From: SYIM01 sp041182885
GTDB lineage: Bacteria; Pseudomonadota; Gammaproteobacteria; Burkholderiales; Burkholderiaceae_E
Direction: 5' to 3'
Length of the DNA: 64,000 nt
Assembly: GCA_049423065.1 (NCBI GenBank)
Contig: JBMSQB010000007.1
Coordinates: forward strand, 11,918-75,917
Below, in pieces: positions 27,104 to 35,613 of this stretch (within the stretch, counting starts at the first letter, position 1; each line of letters starts with the position of its first letter). The position numbers were made by a program, and so were the translations under genes. Below the pieces are notes generated by a model, which saw only the letters and a program-made list of their open reading frames with translations, searched no databases and had not been told where the DNA came from.

Positions 27104-28300
27104 ATGTCCAGCGCCAAGGCCCAGTTCAACTGGCAGGATCCGTTCCTGCTCGACGCCCAACTCACCGACGACGAGCGCATGGTTCGCGAGGCGGCGAGCG
27201 CCTATTGCCAGGAACGGCTCGCGCCAAGGGTGGTGGAGGCTTTCCGCGCCGAGTCCACCGACCCCGAGATCTTTCGCGAGATGGGCCAAATCGGACTGCT
27301 GGGTCCCACCATCCCGGCCGAATATGGCGGCCCGGGGCTGAACTACGTGGCCTACGGCCTGATCGCCCGCGAGGTCGAGCGGGTGGATTCGGGCTACCGC
27401 TCCATGATGAGCGTGCAGAGCTCGCTCGTGATGCTGCCCATCTACGAGTTTGGCACCGAGGCGCAGCGGAAGCGCTATCTGCCCAAGCTCGCCACCGGCG
27501 AATACATCGGCTGCTTCGGTCTCACCGAACCCAATCACGGATCGGATCCGGGCTCGATGGAAACCCGCGCGCGCGCTGTGCCCGGTGGCTATGAGCTCAC
27601 CGGCAGCAAGATGTGGATCTCCAACAGCCCGTTCGCCGACGTGTTCGTGGTGTGGGCAAAGTGCCAGGGCGGCGACTTCGATGGCCGCATCAAGGGATTC
27701 ATCCTCGAGAAAGGCATGAAGGGACTGTCCGCGCCCAAGATCAAGGGCAAGGTGGGCCTGCGCGCATCGATCACCGGTGAAATCGTGATGGACCGTGTCG
27801 CGGTGGATGAGTCGGCGCTGCTCCCCGGTGTCGAGGGCCTGCGTGGTCCGTTCACCTGCCTCAACAGCGCGCGCTACGGCATTGCCTGGGGGGCGCTCGG
27901 CGCAGCCGAAGACTGCTGGGTGCGCGCCCGTCAATACGTGCTCGACCGCAAGCAGTTCGGCCGGCCGCTCGCAGCCAATCAGCTGATCCAGAAAAAGCTC
28001 GCCGACATGCAGACCGAGATCGCGCTCGGCCTTCAGGGCTGCCTGCGGCTGGGCCGCATGAAGGAGGAAGGCAGCGCGTCGGTGGAAATCACCTCCATTC
28101 TCAAACGCAACTCCTGCGGCAAGGCGCTCGACGTCGCCCGCATGGCGCGCGACATGATGGGCGGCAACGGCATCAGCGATGAATTCGGCGTCGCGCGCCA
28201 TCTGGTGAACCTCGAGGTGGTGAACACCTACGAGGGCACGCACGACATCCACGCCCTCATTCTCGGCCGCGCTCAAACCGGTATTCAGGCGTTCTTCTGA
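27104..28300 (+). CDS. Acyl-CoA dehydrogenase, glutaryl-CoA dehydrogenase type
   Basis: A 398-residue acyl-CoA dehydrogenase. The FAD-binding blocks CFGLTEPNHGSDPGSM and WISNSPFADVFVVWAK and the catalytic glutamate region NTYEGTHDIHALILGR near the C-terminus match glutaryl-CoA dehydrogenases. These oxidise and decarboxylate glutaryl-CoA to crotonyl-CoA, the end of several aromatic and lysine routes. ATG at 27104 follows AAGGAG by 5 nt. A separate lysine pathway is not in the window, while the aryl-CoA monooxygenase is next door, so I favour a role in an aromatic route. Confidence 0.92.
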   Translation: MSSAKAQFNWQDPFLLDAQLTDDERMVREAASAYCQERLAPRVVEAFRAESTDPEIFREMGQIGLLGPTIPAEYGGPGLNYVAYGLIAREVERVDSGYRSMMSVQSSLVMLPIYEFGTEAQRKRYLPKLATGEYIGCFGLTEPNHGSDPGSMETRARAVPGGYELTGSKMWISNSPFADVFVVWAKCQGGDFDGRIKGFILEKGMKGLSAPKIKGKVGLRASITGEIVMDRVAVDESALLPGVEGLRGPFTCLNSARYGIAWGALGAAEDCWVRARQYVLDRKQFGRPLAANQLIQKKLADMQTEIALGLQGCLRLGRMKEEGSASVEITSILKRNSCGKALDVARMARDMMGGNGISDEFGVARHLVNLEVVNTYEGTHDIHALILGRAQTGIQAFF

Positions 28301-28336
28301 GCCCGGGCGTGCCGGACCAGGCGGCGCGCCCCGATC

Positions 28337-29809
28337 ATGACTGAGCGCGCATCATCCAGCCCCCGGGCCGAGCTGGATGACGCGCAGATCCATCGCATCA
28401 TCGGCGGGCTGGCAGTTGCCATGTTTCTGGCGGCACTCGACCAGACCCTGGTCGCGGTCGCCCTGCTTTCGATCGGCCGTGACCTGGGTGACCTTGATCT
28501 GATGCCCTGGGTGATTGCCGCTTACCTGGTCGCGGCCACCATCTCGGCCCCCATCTTCGGCAAACTCTCTGATCTGCATGGCCGCTGGCCGATGCTTGCG
28601 GTGGCGCTTGCCACCGGCATCGGCGCCTCGCTCATCTGCGCGCTCAGCCCTTCAATGCCCATGCTGATCGCGGCACGGATCCTGCAGGGCATCGGTGGCG
28701 GTTCGGTCATTGCGCTGGTTCAGACGGTGGTCGCCGACATCGCCCCCGGCGCGCGTCGCGGGCGCTATCAGGGCTGGTTCTCGGGCGTGTACGCGGCCGC
28801 CTCGGTGATGGGGCCCGTGCTGGGGGGCTTGATCGCCGAATACATCGGCTGGCGCGGCATTTTTCTCATCAATCTTCCCACTGGCGTGATCGCCTTCGTG
28901 CTGGCCCGACGAGCGCTCGCGGGGCTGCCGCGGACCGCCCGCAAGCGGCCGATCGACTACGCGGGAGCCGTGCTGCTCGCGGGCGGACTGTCCACGCTCA
29001 TGATCGCGCTGACCCGTCTCGGTCAGGGCGTGTCCTGGATCGCTCCATCCACCCTTCTGCTGGCCGCAGCCGGCGTGTTGCTCCTGGTGCTCTGCGCCTG
29101 GCGCGAGCATCATGCGCCGGAGCCGCTGCTTCCCCCCGTCCTGTTCACCGATCCGGTGCTGGTCCGCTGCTACAGCCTCTTCGGTCTCGCGTTTTTCACT
29201 CTCATGGGACTGTCGGTCCTGCTGCCGCTCTGGATGCAATCCGCCTCCGGACTCGGTCTGGACCGGATTGCGATCCTGCTGCTGCCGTTCACGCTGTCCT
29301 CGCCACTCGCTGCCTTTCTTGCAGGCAGGCGCATTTCGCGCGGCGGACGCATGCGAACACAGCGCCTGGCGGGCAGTTGGGTGACCGCTGCAGGACTCGC
29401 GCTGCTCACGATCGCCACGCCCGACGCACTCGTCTGGTTTGTGCTGGGGACAGTCGTGTGCGGTCTGGGCATGGGCATGGTGATGCCGGCCACGCTGATG
29501 ACCGTGCAGTCGCGCGTGAGCGCTGATCGGATGGGGATTGCCACCGCATCGGCGGGGTTGTTCCGTTCGCTGGGCGGGGCCCTGGGCGTTGCGCTCCTGA
29601 GCGCAGTGCTTTTCGGCCTCGCCGCCGACGATGGCCCAGACCGTACGGGCGGTGCGGCGGCACTGCGTGCCGCCCTGACCTCGGGTGCAGACGCCTCGGC
29701 CCTGCAGCCGGCCTTTCAACTTACTTTCGTGGTGGCCACCGCGGTGTCCCTGATTGCCCTTCTGATCGCCTGGACGATTCCCGCACAGGACGGCCGGCCC
29801 GAGGGTTGA
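28337..29809 (+). CDS. DHA2 (EmrB/QacA) family MFS transporter
   Basis: A 490-residue protein with about 14 membrane segments. The DHA2 motif LAALDQTLVAVALLSIGRDL is in helix 1, and the motif-A loop reads GKLSDLHGRWP. Motif C-like GVYAAASVMGPVLGGLIAEYIGWRGIFLIN is present. Such proteins export drugs or toxic organic compounds by proton antiport. It is 36 nt after the glutaryl-CoA dehydrogenase-like gene on the same strand, so it may export a substrate or toxic intermediate of that island; this is inference. Confidence 0.9.
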   Translation: MTERASSSPRAELDDAQIHRIIGGLAVAMFLAALDQTLVAVALLSIGRDLGDLDLMPWVIAAYLVAATISAPIFGKLSDLHGRWPMLAVALATGIGASLICALSPSMPMLIAARILQGIGGGSVIALVQTVVADIAPGARRGRYQGWFSGVYAAASVMGPVLGGLIAEYIGWRGIFLINLPTGVIAFVLARRALAGLPRTARKRPIDYAGAVLLAGGLSTLMIALTRLGQGVSWIAPSTLLLAAAGVLLLVLCAWREHHAPEPLLPPVLFTDPVLVRCYSLFGLAFFTLMGLSVLLPLWMQSASGLGLDRIAILLLPFTLSSPLAAFLAGRRISRGGRMRTQRLAGSWVTAAGLALLTIATPDALVWFVLGTVVCGLGMGMVMPATLMTVQSRVSADRMGIATASAGLFRSLGGALGVALLSAVLFGLAADDGPDRTGGAAALRAALTSGADASALQPAFQLTFVVATAVSLIALLIAWTIPAQDGRPEG

Positions 29810-29846
29810 GCGACGCGGGCGCGCGTCTCTCAATCGACGCGGTCGT

Positions 29847-30695
29847 TCACGCAAACGCCTCGCCCATCCGCACCGGTCGGCCAGTTTCCCATCCTGGCCA
29901 CAAGCCTGCGGCTGCTCGGGGCACCAGCATGATGACCGTTGAGCCCAACAGGAAACGACCCATCTCCTCGCCCTGCCTGAGGCTCACCGGCGTATCGGTG
30001 TAGTCCCAGCGTCGGATCGTGCCCGGGCGCGGGGGATTGACCACCCCGTGCCAGACAGTGGCCATGCTGCCCACGATGGTGGCGCCTACCAGCACCATGA
30101 CAAAAGGCATGGCGTGAGCACCCTCGAATTCGCAGACCACGCGTTCATTGCGCGCAAAGAGCCCGGGGATACCGCGTGCAGTCACCGGATTGACCGAATA
30201 GAGCGCACCGGGCACATGCCGCATGGACAGCAGTCTGCCATCGGCGGGCATGTGGATCCGGTGGTAGTCACGCGGGCTGAGGTAGAGCGTTGCGAACGCA
30301 CCATCTGAGAAGGCGCGCGCGAGCACCTCGTCACCACCCAACAACCCGGTGACGGTGTAGGCATGGCCCTTCGCCTGCACCAGAGACCCGTTGCGGATCG
30401 GACCACACTGGCTCACCGCGCCATCCACCGGACAGATCCAGGACGAGCGCGCAAGCGGCCGCACATCGTCGCGAAGCGGTCGCGTAAAAAATGCGTTGAA
30501 GCTCGGGTAGGCTGAAGGCTCGGGGGCCGCCGCCTCGGCCATGTCGACCTGGTACCGGGCAATGAACCGCCGAATGGCAAATTGCGTAAGCGCCCCGGCT
30601 TCACGCGCGGCGAGCCAGCCCATCGCCTGGGTGAGCGCCTGCTTGGGGAGCAGACGCTGCATCAGCAGAAACAGCCGGTCGGCGGTATCAGACAT
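29847..30695 (-). CDS. psd: Phosphatidylserine decarboxylase proenzyme
   Basis: A 282-residue proenzyme. The self-cleavage site is in LLGSTVIML (LGST, near residue 248), which yields the pyruvoyl-bearing alpha chain. The VDG (CPVDGAVSQ), YLSPRDYHRIHMP and NERVVCEFEG blocks are all present. It makes phosphatidylethanolamine at the inner membrane. Its start overlaps the end of the MaoC-like gene by 8 nt, so both are read from one minus-strand mRNA. Confidence 0.96.
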   Translation of the reverse strand: MSDTADRLFLLMQRLLPKQALTQAMGWLAAREAGALTQFAIRRFIARYQVDMAEAAAPEPSAYPSFNAFFTRPLRDDVRPLARSSWICPVDGAVSQCGPIRNGSLVQAKGHAYTVTGLLGGDEVLARAFSDGAFATLYLSPRDYHRIHMPADGRLLSMRHVPGALYSVNPVTARGIPGLFARNERVVCEFEGAHAMPFVMVLVGATIVGSMATVWHGVVNPPRPGTIRRWDYTDTPVSLRQGEEMGRFLLGSTVIMLVPRAAAGLWPGWETGRPVRMGEAFA

Positions 30696-31143
30696 AGCGG
30701 CGACTGATGGTCTCGGCCACGCACACCGGCTTGTCCGAGCCCTTGCGCTCGATGGTGGCCTCCATGGTCACCTGCATGCCCTGACCCGCCACGTCCTCGA
30801 TGCCCACCAGACGAAACCGCGCCCGAAGCTCGCTGCCGACCGGAACAGGCGAGGTGAAGCGAACACGATTGAGGCCGTAGTTGACACTCATGCGCACATC
30901 GTCGAATCGCAACGCATCCTGGATGAAAAGCGGCAGCATGGAAAGCGTGAGAAACCCGTGCGCGATGGTGGCGCCGAACGGACCGGATGCAGCCCGGTCG
31001 GGGTCGACGTGAATCCATTGATGGTCGCCCGTGGCGTCGGCAAACTGATTGATGCGCGGCTGGTCCACCACGAACCAGTTGCTCACGGCAAGCTCTTCAC
31101 CAACCATCGACTTGAGGTCACCGAGACGGGAAATGATTCGCAT
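30688..31143 (-). CDS. MaoC-like dehydratase (R-specific enoyl-CoA hydratase type)
   Basis: A 151-residue hot-dog-fold protein. The catalytic Asp and His of the R-hydratase motif are in FADATGDHQWIHVDPDRA, followed by GPFGATIAHGFLTLSML. These enzymes add water to trans-2-enoyl-CoA to give the R-3-hydroxy form. I prefer ATG at 31143 over GTG at 31155. It overlaps psd by 8 nt. Whether it serves polyester synthesis or beta-oxidation cannot be told. Confidence 0.92.
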   Translation of the reverse strand: MRIISRLGDLKSMVGEELAVSNWFVVDQPRINQFADATGDHQWIHVDPDRAASGPFGATIAHGFLTLSMLPLFIQDALRFDDVRMSVNYGLNRVRFTSPVPVGSELRARFRLVGIEDVAGQGMQVTMEATIERKGSDKPVCVAETISRRYV

Positions 31144-31314
31144 CGAAGGTTCCACCCTGGACGATTAAAGCAGCATTATCGCGCGATGCGCACACCGTCT
31201 GCGCGCGATCAAGCCGAGCGAGCAGCGATTGCCGCCATTCGAACGGTATCTGCTTCCGATCAAGACGTGCGGCCACCCAGCAGGTGCAATCGCGCTTTCA
31301 GCCGAAGCCGATCC

Positions 31315-32868
31315 ATGAATGCACCCGATACGCTCGCCCGCCCTGTTTCCGACGCTGCGCACAGCGCGCTCCTCGCCGACCTTTACCAGTTCACGATGCT
31401 GCAGGCTTATCACGCTGCTGGCATGCATGGGCAGGCGAGCTTCGAGCTGTTCTGCCGCAGGCTCCCGTCGCGGCGGGGCTTCATGATGGCGGCGGGTCTG
31501 GAGCCTGCCCTCGAATGGCTCGAGGCACTGCACTTTCAATCGCATGAGCTTGACTGGCTCGGCAGCACGGGCCGGTTCAGCCCCGAGCTGATCGCGATGC
31601 TTCGAGACTGGCGATTCACCGGTGAGGTCAGCGCAGTTCCGGAAGGCACCATTGTCTTCCCCGGTGAACCCATCCTTCGCGTGACGGCACCGATCGGCGA
31701 GGCGCAGCTCGTCGAGAGCCGGATCCTGAACATGATTCATGCGCACAGCCTGATCGCAACCAAAGCGGCGCGCTGTGTCATGGTCGCCGGCGGCGTTTCA
31801 CTGATCGAGTTCGGCATGCGTCGCGCACATGGCGCGGATGCCGCAATGATCGCCGCCCGCGCCTCGGTGATCGCCGGGTTCGAGGGCACCGCCAATGTGC
31901 TCGCAGGCATGTGCGACGGGCTTCCGCTTGCAGGCACGATGGCGCATTCGTTTGTACTTGCACACGAGGCCGAGGCAATCGCCTTCGAGCATTTCGGGCA
32001 CGCCAATCCCGGCCACACTGCATTCGTGATCGACACCTATGACACCGAACAGGGGGCCCATCGCGCGGTCGCCGCAGCGCACGAGCTCGCACGCCACGGG
32101 ATCGCCCTGCGGGCGGTGCGAATCGACAGCGGCGATCTGGCGCGACACAGCCATCGGGTCCGGCGGATTCTGGATTCGGCGGGTCTCGATCAGGTGAAGA
32201 TACTGGTGAGCGGCGATCTCGATGAATGGCGCGTGGCAGCCCTGCGCGCAGCACGGGCGCCGATTGACGCGTTCTGCGTGGGCACGGCGCTCAGCACCTC
32301 ATCCGATGCCCCCTCGCTCGACCTGGCCTACAAGCTGGTGGAATACGAGGGTCGGCTGTGCAGCAAGCGCTCGCCGGGCAAGGCCACCCTGCCTGGCCGC
32401 AAGCAGGTCTGGCGACGCTATGACGCGCAGGGGCGGATCGCATCCGATCTGATTGCGCTCGCCGACGAGCCCGCGCCTGCGGTCAGTGCTGGCGCAAGCG
32501 CGCTCACGGGCGGCCCGTATGCCGCACCAGGCGCGGCCACGCCGCTGCCCGGGATGGCCTGGCAGGCGCTGCTCTGGCCGGTCATGCGAAACGGTCGCAG
32601 GCTGAGACCCGCGCCGTCCATCGAGGCCATCCGGCGTCATGCCGCAATGCAACTGAACGCCCTGCCCGCAGGCCTGCGCTCGCTTGGCGCGGTACATGCG
32701 CTATCGGTGAGTCTGTCGCCCAGCCTGAAGCAGGCGGCCCCGGGCATCAAGCTCAATCCGAAGACGGATGCGGCAGCCGATCAGCCCTGGAACCCGAGCC
32801 AACCGCTGCCCGCCCCAGGCGATCGTCGATCGCACGCCAGGCCTCGTCCGGGGGCGCAGACTCGATGA
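31315..32868 (+). CDS. pncB: Nicotinate phosphoribosyltransferase with C-terminal tail
   Basis: A 517-residue nicotinate phosphoribosyltransferase. The opening LLADLYQFTMLQAYH, the MIHAHSLIATKAAR block, SLIEFGMRRAHG, GTMAHSFVLA and RIDSGDLARHS are family blocks. It joins nicotinate to PRPP for NAD salvage. The last 38 or so residues overlap the end of sua5 on the other strand and are polar and proline-rich, unlike the family, so the gene may have lost an earlier stop. The ATG at 31315 is taken as start because the sequence before it has no family character. Confidence 0.94.
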   Translation: MNAPDTLARPVSDAAHSALLADLYQFTMLQAYHAAGMHGQASFELFCRRLPSRRGFMMAAGLEPALEWLEALHFQSHELDWLGSTGRFSPELIAMLRDWRFTGEVSAVPEGTIVFPGEPILRVTAPIGEAQLVESRILNMIHAHSLIATKAARCVMVAGGVSLIEFGMRRAHGADAAMIAARASVIAGFEGTANVLAGMCDGLPLAGTMAHSFVLAHEAEAIAFEHFGHANPGHTAFVIDTYDTEQGAHRAVAAAHELARHGIALRAVRIDSGDLARHSHRVRRILDSAGLDQVKILVSGDLDEWRVAALRAARAPIDAFCVGTALSTSSDAPSLDLAYKLVEYEGRLCSKRSPGKATLPGRKQVWRRYDAQGRIASDLIALADEPAPAVSAGASALTGGPYAAPGAATPLPGMAWQALLWPVMRNGRRLRPAPSIEAIRRHAAMQLNALPAGLRSLGAVHALSVSLSPSLKQAAPGIKLNPKTDAAADQPWNPSQPLPAPGDRRSHARPRPGAQTR

Positions 32869-33910
32869 GTAGGCAACTCACGCCGGTACGGTCCAGGTCA
32901 CGCAGCGCCGCGTAGAGCTGTCGACCCGCCGCCTGCGGATCGGCCGGCTGCTCAAGCCAGACCGCGCAGGGCGCGGCGGGTTTGCGGCGCGACCATACAG
33001 CTGCGCTGAGCCCAGCGTGCGCAAGCGCCTCGAGCCGCGGGTCGATGGCCGAGGCGGACAGCATTTCGAGCGCGGTCCGTGGAGCGTAGTGCGCGGCCAG
33101 TGCACCCGACACCCTCGGACGAGCCTGATCCGGGGCGGCCAGACATCGACCCAGCACCCGCTCGATTTCCGAGCGGATGAGGCCGCCCGGCCTCAGCAGC
33201 GCAGGCGTACCACCCGACAGATCAACGATGGTCGACTCCAACCCCACGGCGCAGTCGCCACCGTCGAGGATGAGCGGCGCGTCGAGGCCGAGGTCGTCCA
33301 GGACATGCTGTGCGCGCGTGGGGCTGACGCGGCCGAACCGGTTGGCCGAGGGTGCCGCGATCGCCGACCCGCCGCGCGCCACAAACGCATCGAGCAACTG
33401 CATCGATACGGGATGCGCCGGCGCGCGCAGACCGATGGTGCGCTGACCGCCGCAGGCAGCGTCACAGGCCTCGGGCAATCGATTGAGAATCAGCGTGAGT
33501 GGGCCCGGCCAGAAGGCGGCTGCCAGACGCTCGGCCTCGGCCGTCCAGTCTGCCCAGCGCCGGGCGGCGTCGCTGTCGCGTACATGCACGATCAACGGAT
33601 GATCAGCCGGCCTGCCCTTGACCTGATAGATCTGCGCCACCGCCCGCGGGTTGCCGGCATCGCCACCCAGCCCGTAGACGGTTTCCGTGGGGAAGGCGAC
33701 CAGCCGCCCCGCGATCAGCGCATCGGCAGCGCGTGCGATCGATGCCGGATCAGCGCTCAGAATCGGCCCGCCCGGACCGACCGGCCTGGACCGGTCTGCT
33801 GCCCGGCCAGCCGCTCGGTCGGCCTCTTGGCCTGCTGCCCGGTCGGCCTCTTGGTCTGCCGCCCGGTCAACCGCTCGGTCAGCTCCGCGGTCGGCCCCAC
33901 GGTTGCTCAC
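32753..33910 (-). CDS. sua5: L-threonylcarbamoyladenylate synthase, Sua5 type, with repeat N-terminus
   Basis: A 385-residue two-domain Sua5. The YrdC domain (about 48-240) has the FPTETVYGLGGDA and KGRPADHPLIVH blocks and APSANRFGRVSPT; the C-terminal Sua5 domain (about 260-365) begins ALAAHYAPRTALEM. It makes threonylcarbamoyl-AMP for t6A at position 37 of ANN-decoding tRNAs. The first 45 residues are a 4-residue repeat (DRAA/DQEA/GRAA) coded by 12-bp DNA repeats and are not part of the fold. GTG start overlaps the purK stop (GTGA); a start after the repeat is possible. Confidence 0.94.
   Translation of the reverse strand: MSNRGADRGADRAVDRAADQEADRAAGQEADRAAGRAADRSRPVGPGGPILSADPASIARAADALIAGRLVAFPTETVYGLGGDAGNPRAVAQIYQVKGRPADHPLIVHVRDSDAARRWADWTAEAERLAAAFWPGPLTLILNRLPEACDAACGGQRTIGLRAPAHPVSMQLLDAFVARGGSAIAAPSANRFGRVSPTRAQHVLDDLGLDAPLILDGGDCAVGLESTIVDLSGGTPALLRPGGLIRSEIERVLGRCLAAPDQARPRVSGALAAHYAPRTALEMLSASAIDPRLEALAHAGLSAAVWSRRKPAAPCAVWLEQPADPQAAGRQLYAALRDLDRTGVSCLLIESAPPDEAWRAIDDRLGRAAVGSGSRADRLPHPSSD
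33792..33899. repeat. Tandem 12-bp repeats (nine units) at the 5' end of sua5
   Basis: Nine 12-bp units, mostly of the form CGGTCGGCCTCT, CGGTCTGCTGCC or TGGCCTGCTGCC, run without gaps. Because 12 is a multiple of 3 the frame is kept and changes in copy number would lengthen or shorten the N-terminus of Sua5. They lie just after the start codon of sua5 on the minus strand. Confidence 0.85.
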
Positions 33911-35085
33911 TCGCGCATCCCCAGGAGTTCGATCGCGCGGCTGCAGGCCGCCCGTGTGGACGCTGCGTCATCGGCCACCAGCGTCAGGTGCCCCATCTTG
34001 CGGCCCGGCCGCGCCTGAGCCTTGCCGTAGAGATGTAGCTTTGCACCCGGCAACTCGCCCAATACGCGCGCCCAGTCGGGCTCACGCTCGCTGCTGGGCG
34101 AGCCGCCGTTCCCAAACCACAGATCGCCCAGCAGGTTGAGCATCACCGCAGGGGCGAGCGCGCGCGTGTCGCCCAAGGGCAATCCCGCCAGCACCCGGGC
34201 CTGCTGTTCGAACTGACTGGTGAGACTGGCATCGAGCGTCCAGTGGCCCGAGTTGTGGGGCCGTGGCGCCATTTCATTGACGCACACAGAACCGTCCTGC
34301 AACACGAAAAATTCAATGCAGAGCACGCCCACATAGCGCATCCGTTCGGCGATTGCCCGAGCATCGGCAACCACCCGCGCAGCCACTCCGGACGGCACCT
34401 CGGCCGGTACCGTGGAGGTAAACAGAATGCCCTCGCGGTGCACATTGCGCGCCACCGGCCACACCACGCATCGACCATCAAAGCCACGCGCAAGCAGCAC
34501 CGACACTTCGCACTGCAGGTCGACGCGCTTTTCCAGCACACAGGGAACCCGGCCAAGGGTCTCGAACGCCCGGGCGGCTTCCTCGGCAGAGGCCACACGT
34601 ACCTGGCCCTTGCCGTCGTAGCCTAGCCGCGCGGCCTTCAGAATGCCGGGGAAAAGATGGACATCGGCATGCGAACAATCATCGGATGAACGGATCTCGG
34701 CGTAAGGTGCCGTGGCGATCCCGGCGCTGCGCACAAACGCTTTTTCGGCGATCCGGTCCTGCGCAATCGCAACCGACGCACCGTCGGGGCTCACCACCCC
34801 GCGGGCGGCCAGGAAATCGAGTGACGCAGCGGGCACGTTTTCAAATTCGGTCGTGACCGCCGAACATTGCACCGCCAGTTCGGCAAGCGCGGCCGTGTCG
34901 GCATAGTCGGCGCGAAGGTGCCGATCGGCGACCGCTGCAGCGGGGCCGAGCGCATCGGGATCGAGTACGCACACCCGATAACCCAACGCCTGCGCGGCCT
35001 GCGCGAACATGCGACCGAGTTGGCCGCCGCCCAAAAGCCCGAGCCAGCTGCGCGGCGCAAGCGGCCGCTGGGGGCGTTCGCTCAC
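33907..35085 (-). CDS. purK: N5-carboxyaminoimidazole ribonucleotide synthase
   Basis: A 392-residue ATP-grasp enzyme. The start WLGLLGGGQLGRMFAQAAQALG and the blocks SPDGASVAIAQDR, KAARLGYDGKGQ, EKRVDLQCEVSVL and NEMAPRPHNSGHWT are standard. It carboxylates AIR to N5-CAIR with ATP and bicarbonate, the partner step of PurE. It overlaps purE (4 nt) and sua5 (GTGA), so translation is coupled. Confidence 0.97.
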   Translation of the reverse strand: MSERPQRPLAPRSWLGLLGGGQLGRMFAQAAQALGYRVCVLDPDALGPAAAVADRHLRADYADTAALAELAVQCSAVTTEFENVPAASLDFLAARGVVSPDGASVAIAQDRIAEKAFVRSAGIATAPYAEIRSSDDCSHADVHLFPGILKAARLGYDGKGQVRVASAEEAARAFETLGRVPCVLEKRVDLQCEVSVLLARGFDGRCVVWPVARNVHREGILFTSTVPAEVPSGVAARVVADARAIAERMRYVGVLCIEFFVLQDGSVCVNEMAPRPHNSGHWTLDASLTSQFEQQARVLAGLPLGDTRALAPAVMLNLLGDLWFGNGGSPSSEREPDWARVLGELPGAKLHLYGKAQARPGRKMGHLTLVADDAASTRAACSRAIELLGMRE

Positions 35086-35579
35086 TGACCCGGAGGCGGC
35101 AGCACCATGCCGCGCGCCGCAGCGTTTTGGGCAGCACGAAACGCTTCAAGCCGGGCGGCGAGTGCCGAATCGGTGGTGGCGAGCGTGGCAATGGCATGCA
35201 GCGCCGCATTGGCCGCCCCCGCCTCGCCAATGGCAAAGGTGGCAACGGGCACCCCACGCGGCATCTGAACGATGGAAAGCAGCGAGTCTTCGCCCCGCAG
35301 ATAGCGCGATGGCACCGGCACACCGAACACCGGAACGATGGTCTTGGCTGCCAGCATGCCGGGCAGGTGGGCCGCCCCGCCCGCGCCCGCAATGATTGCG
35401 CGCAGCCCGCGCGCACGCGCGGTCTCGGCATAGTGGAACATTTCATCGGGCATGCGGTGGGCCGAGACCACCTGCGCCTCGTGCGGAACGCCGAATTCCT
35501 CCAGCACCGCGACCGCGTGGCGCATGACCTCCCAGTCGCTGGCCGAGCCCATGACCACACCCACGCAGACGTCTTTCAC
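35082..35579 (-). CDS. purE: N5-carboxyaminoimidazole ribonucleotide mutase
   Basis: A 165-residue class I PurE. The phosphate-binding VGVVMGSASDWEVM and the SAHRMPDEM block (active-site histidine) are present, followed by AGAGGAAHLPGMLAAKT. It converts N5-CAIR to CAIR. I use GTG at 35579; a TTG at 35621, overlapping the purC stop and with a GGGAGA box 5 nt upstream, would add 14 residues and is a fair alternative. It lies directly after purC and before purK. Confidence 0.96.
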   Translation of the reverse strand: MKDVCVGVVMGSASDWEVMRHAVAVLEEFGVPHEAQVVSAHRMPDEMFHYAETARARGLRAIIAGAGGAAHLPGMLAAKTIVPVFGVPVPSRYLRGEDSLLSIVQMPRGVPVATFAIGEAGAANAALHAIATLATTDSALAARLEAFRAAQNAAARGMVLPPPGQ

Positions 35580-35613
35580 ACCCGCCGCGCCTCTCGCAAC
35601 GCGCTGGTCAGAC

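Noticed and set aside
33792..33899. Possible CRISPR-like array
   Set aside because: Units are 12 bp, contiguous and in frame with sua5; no spacers.
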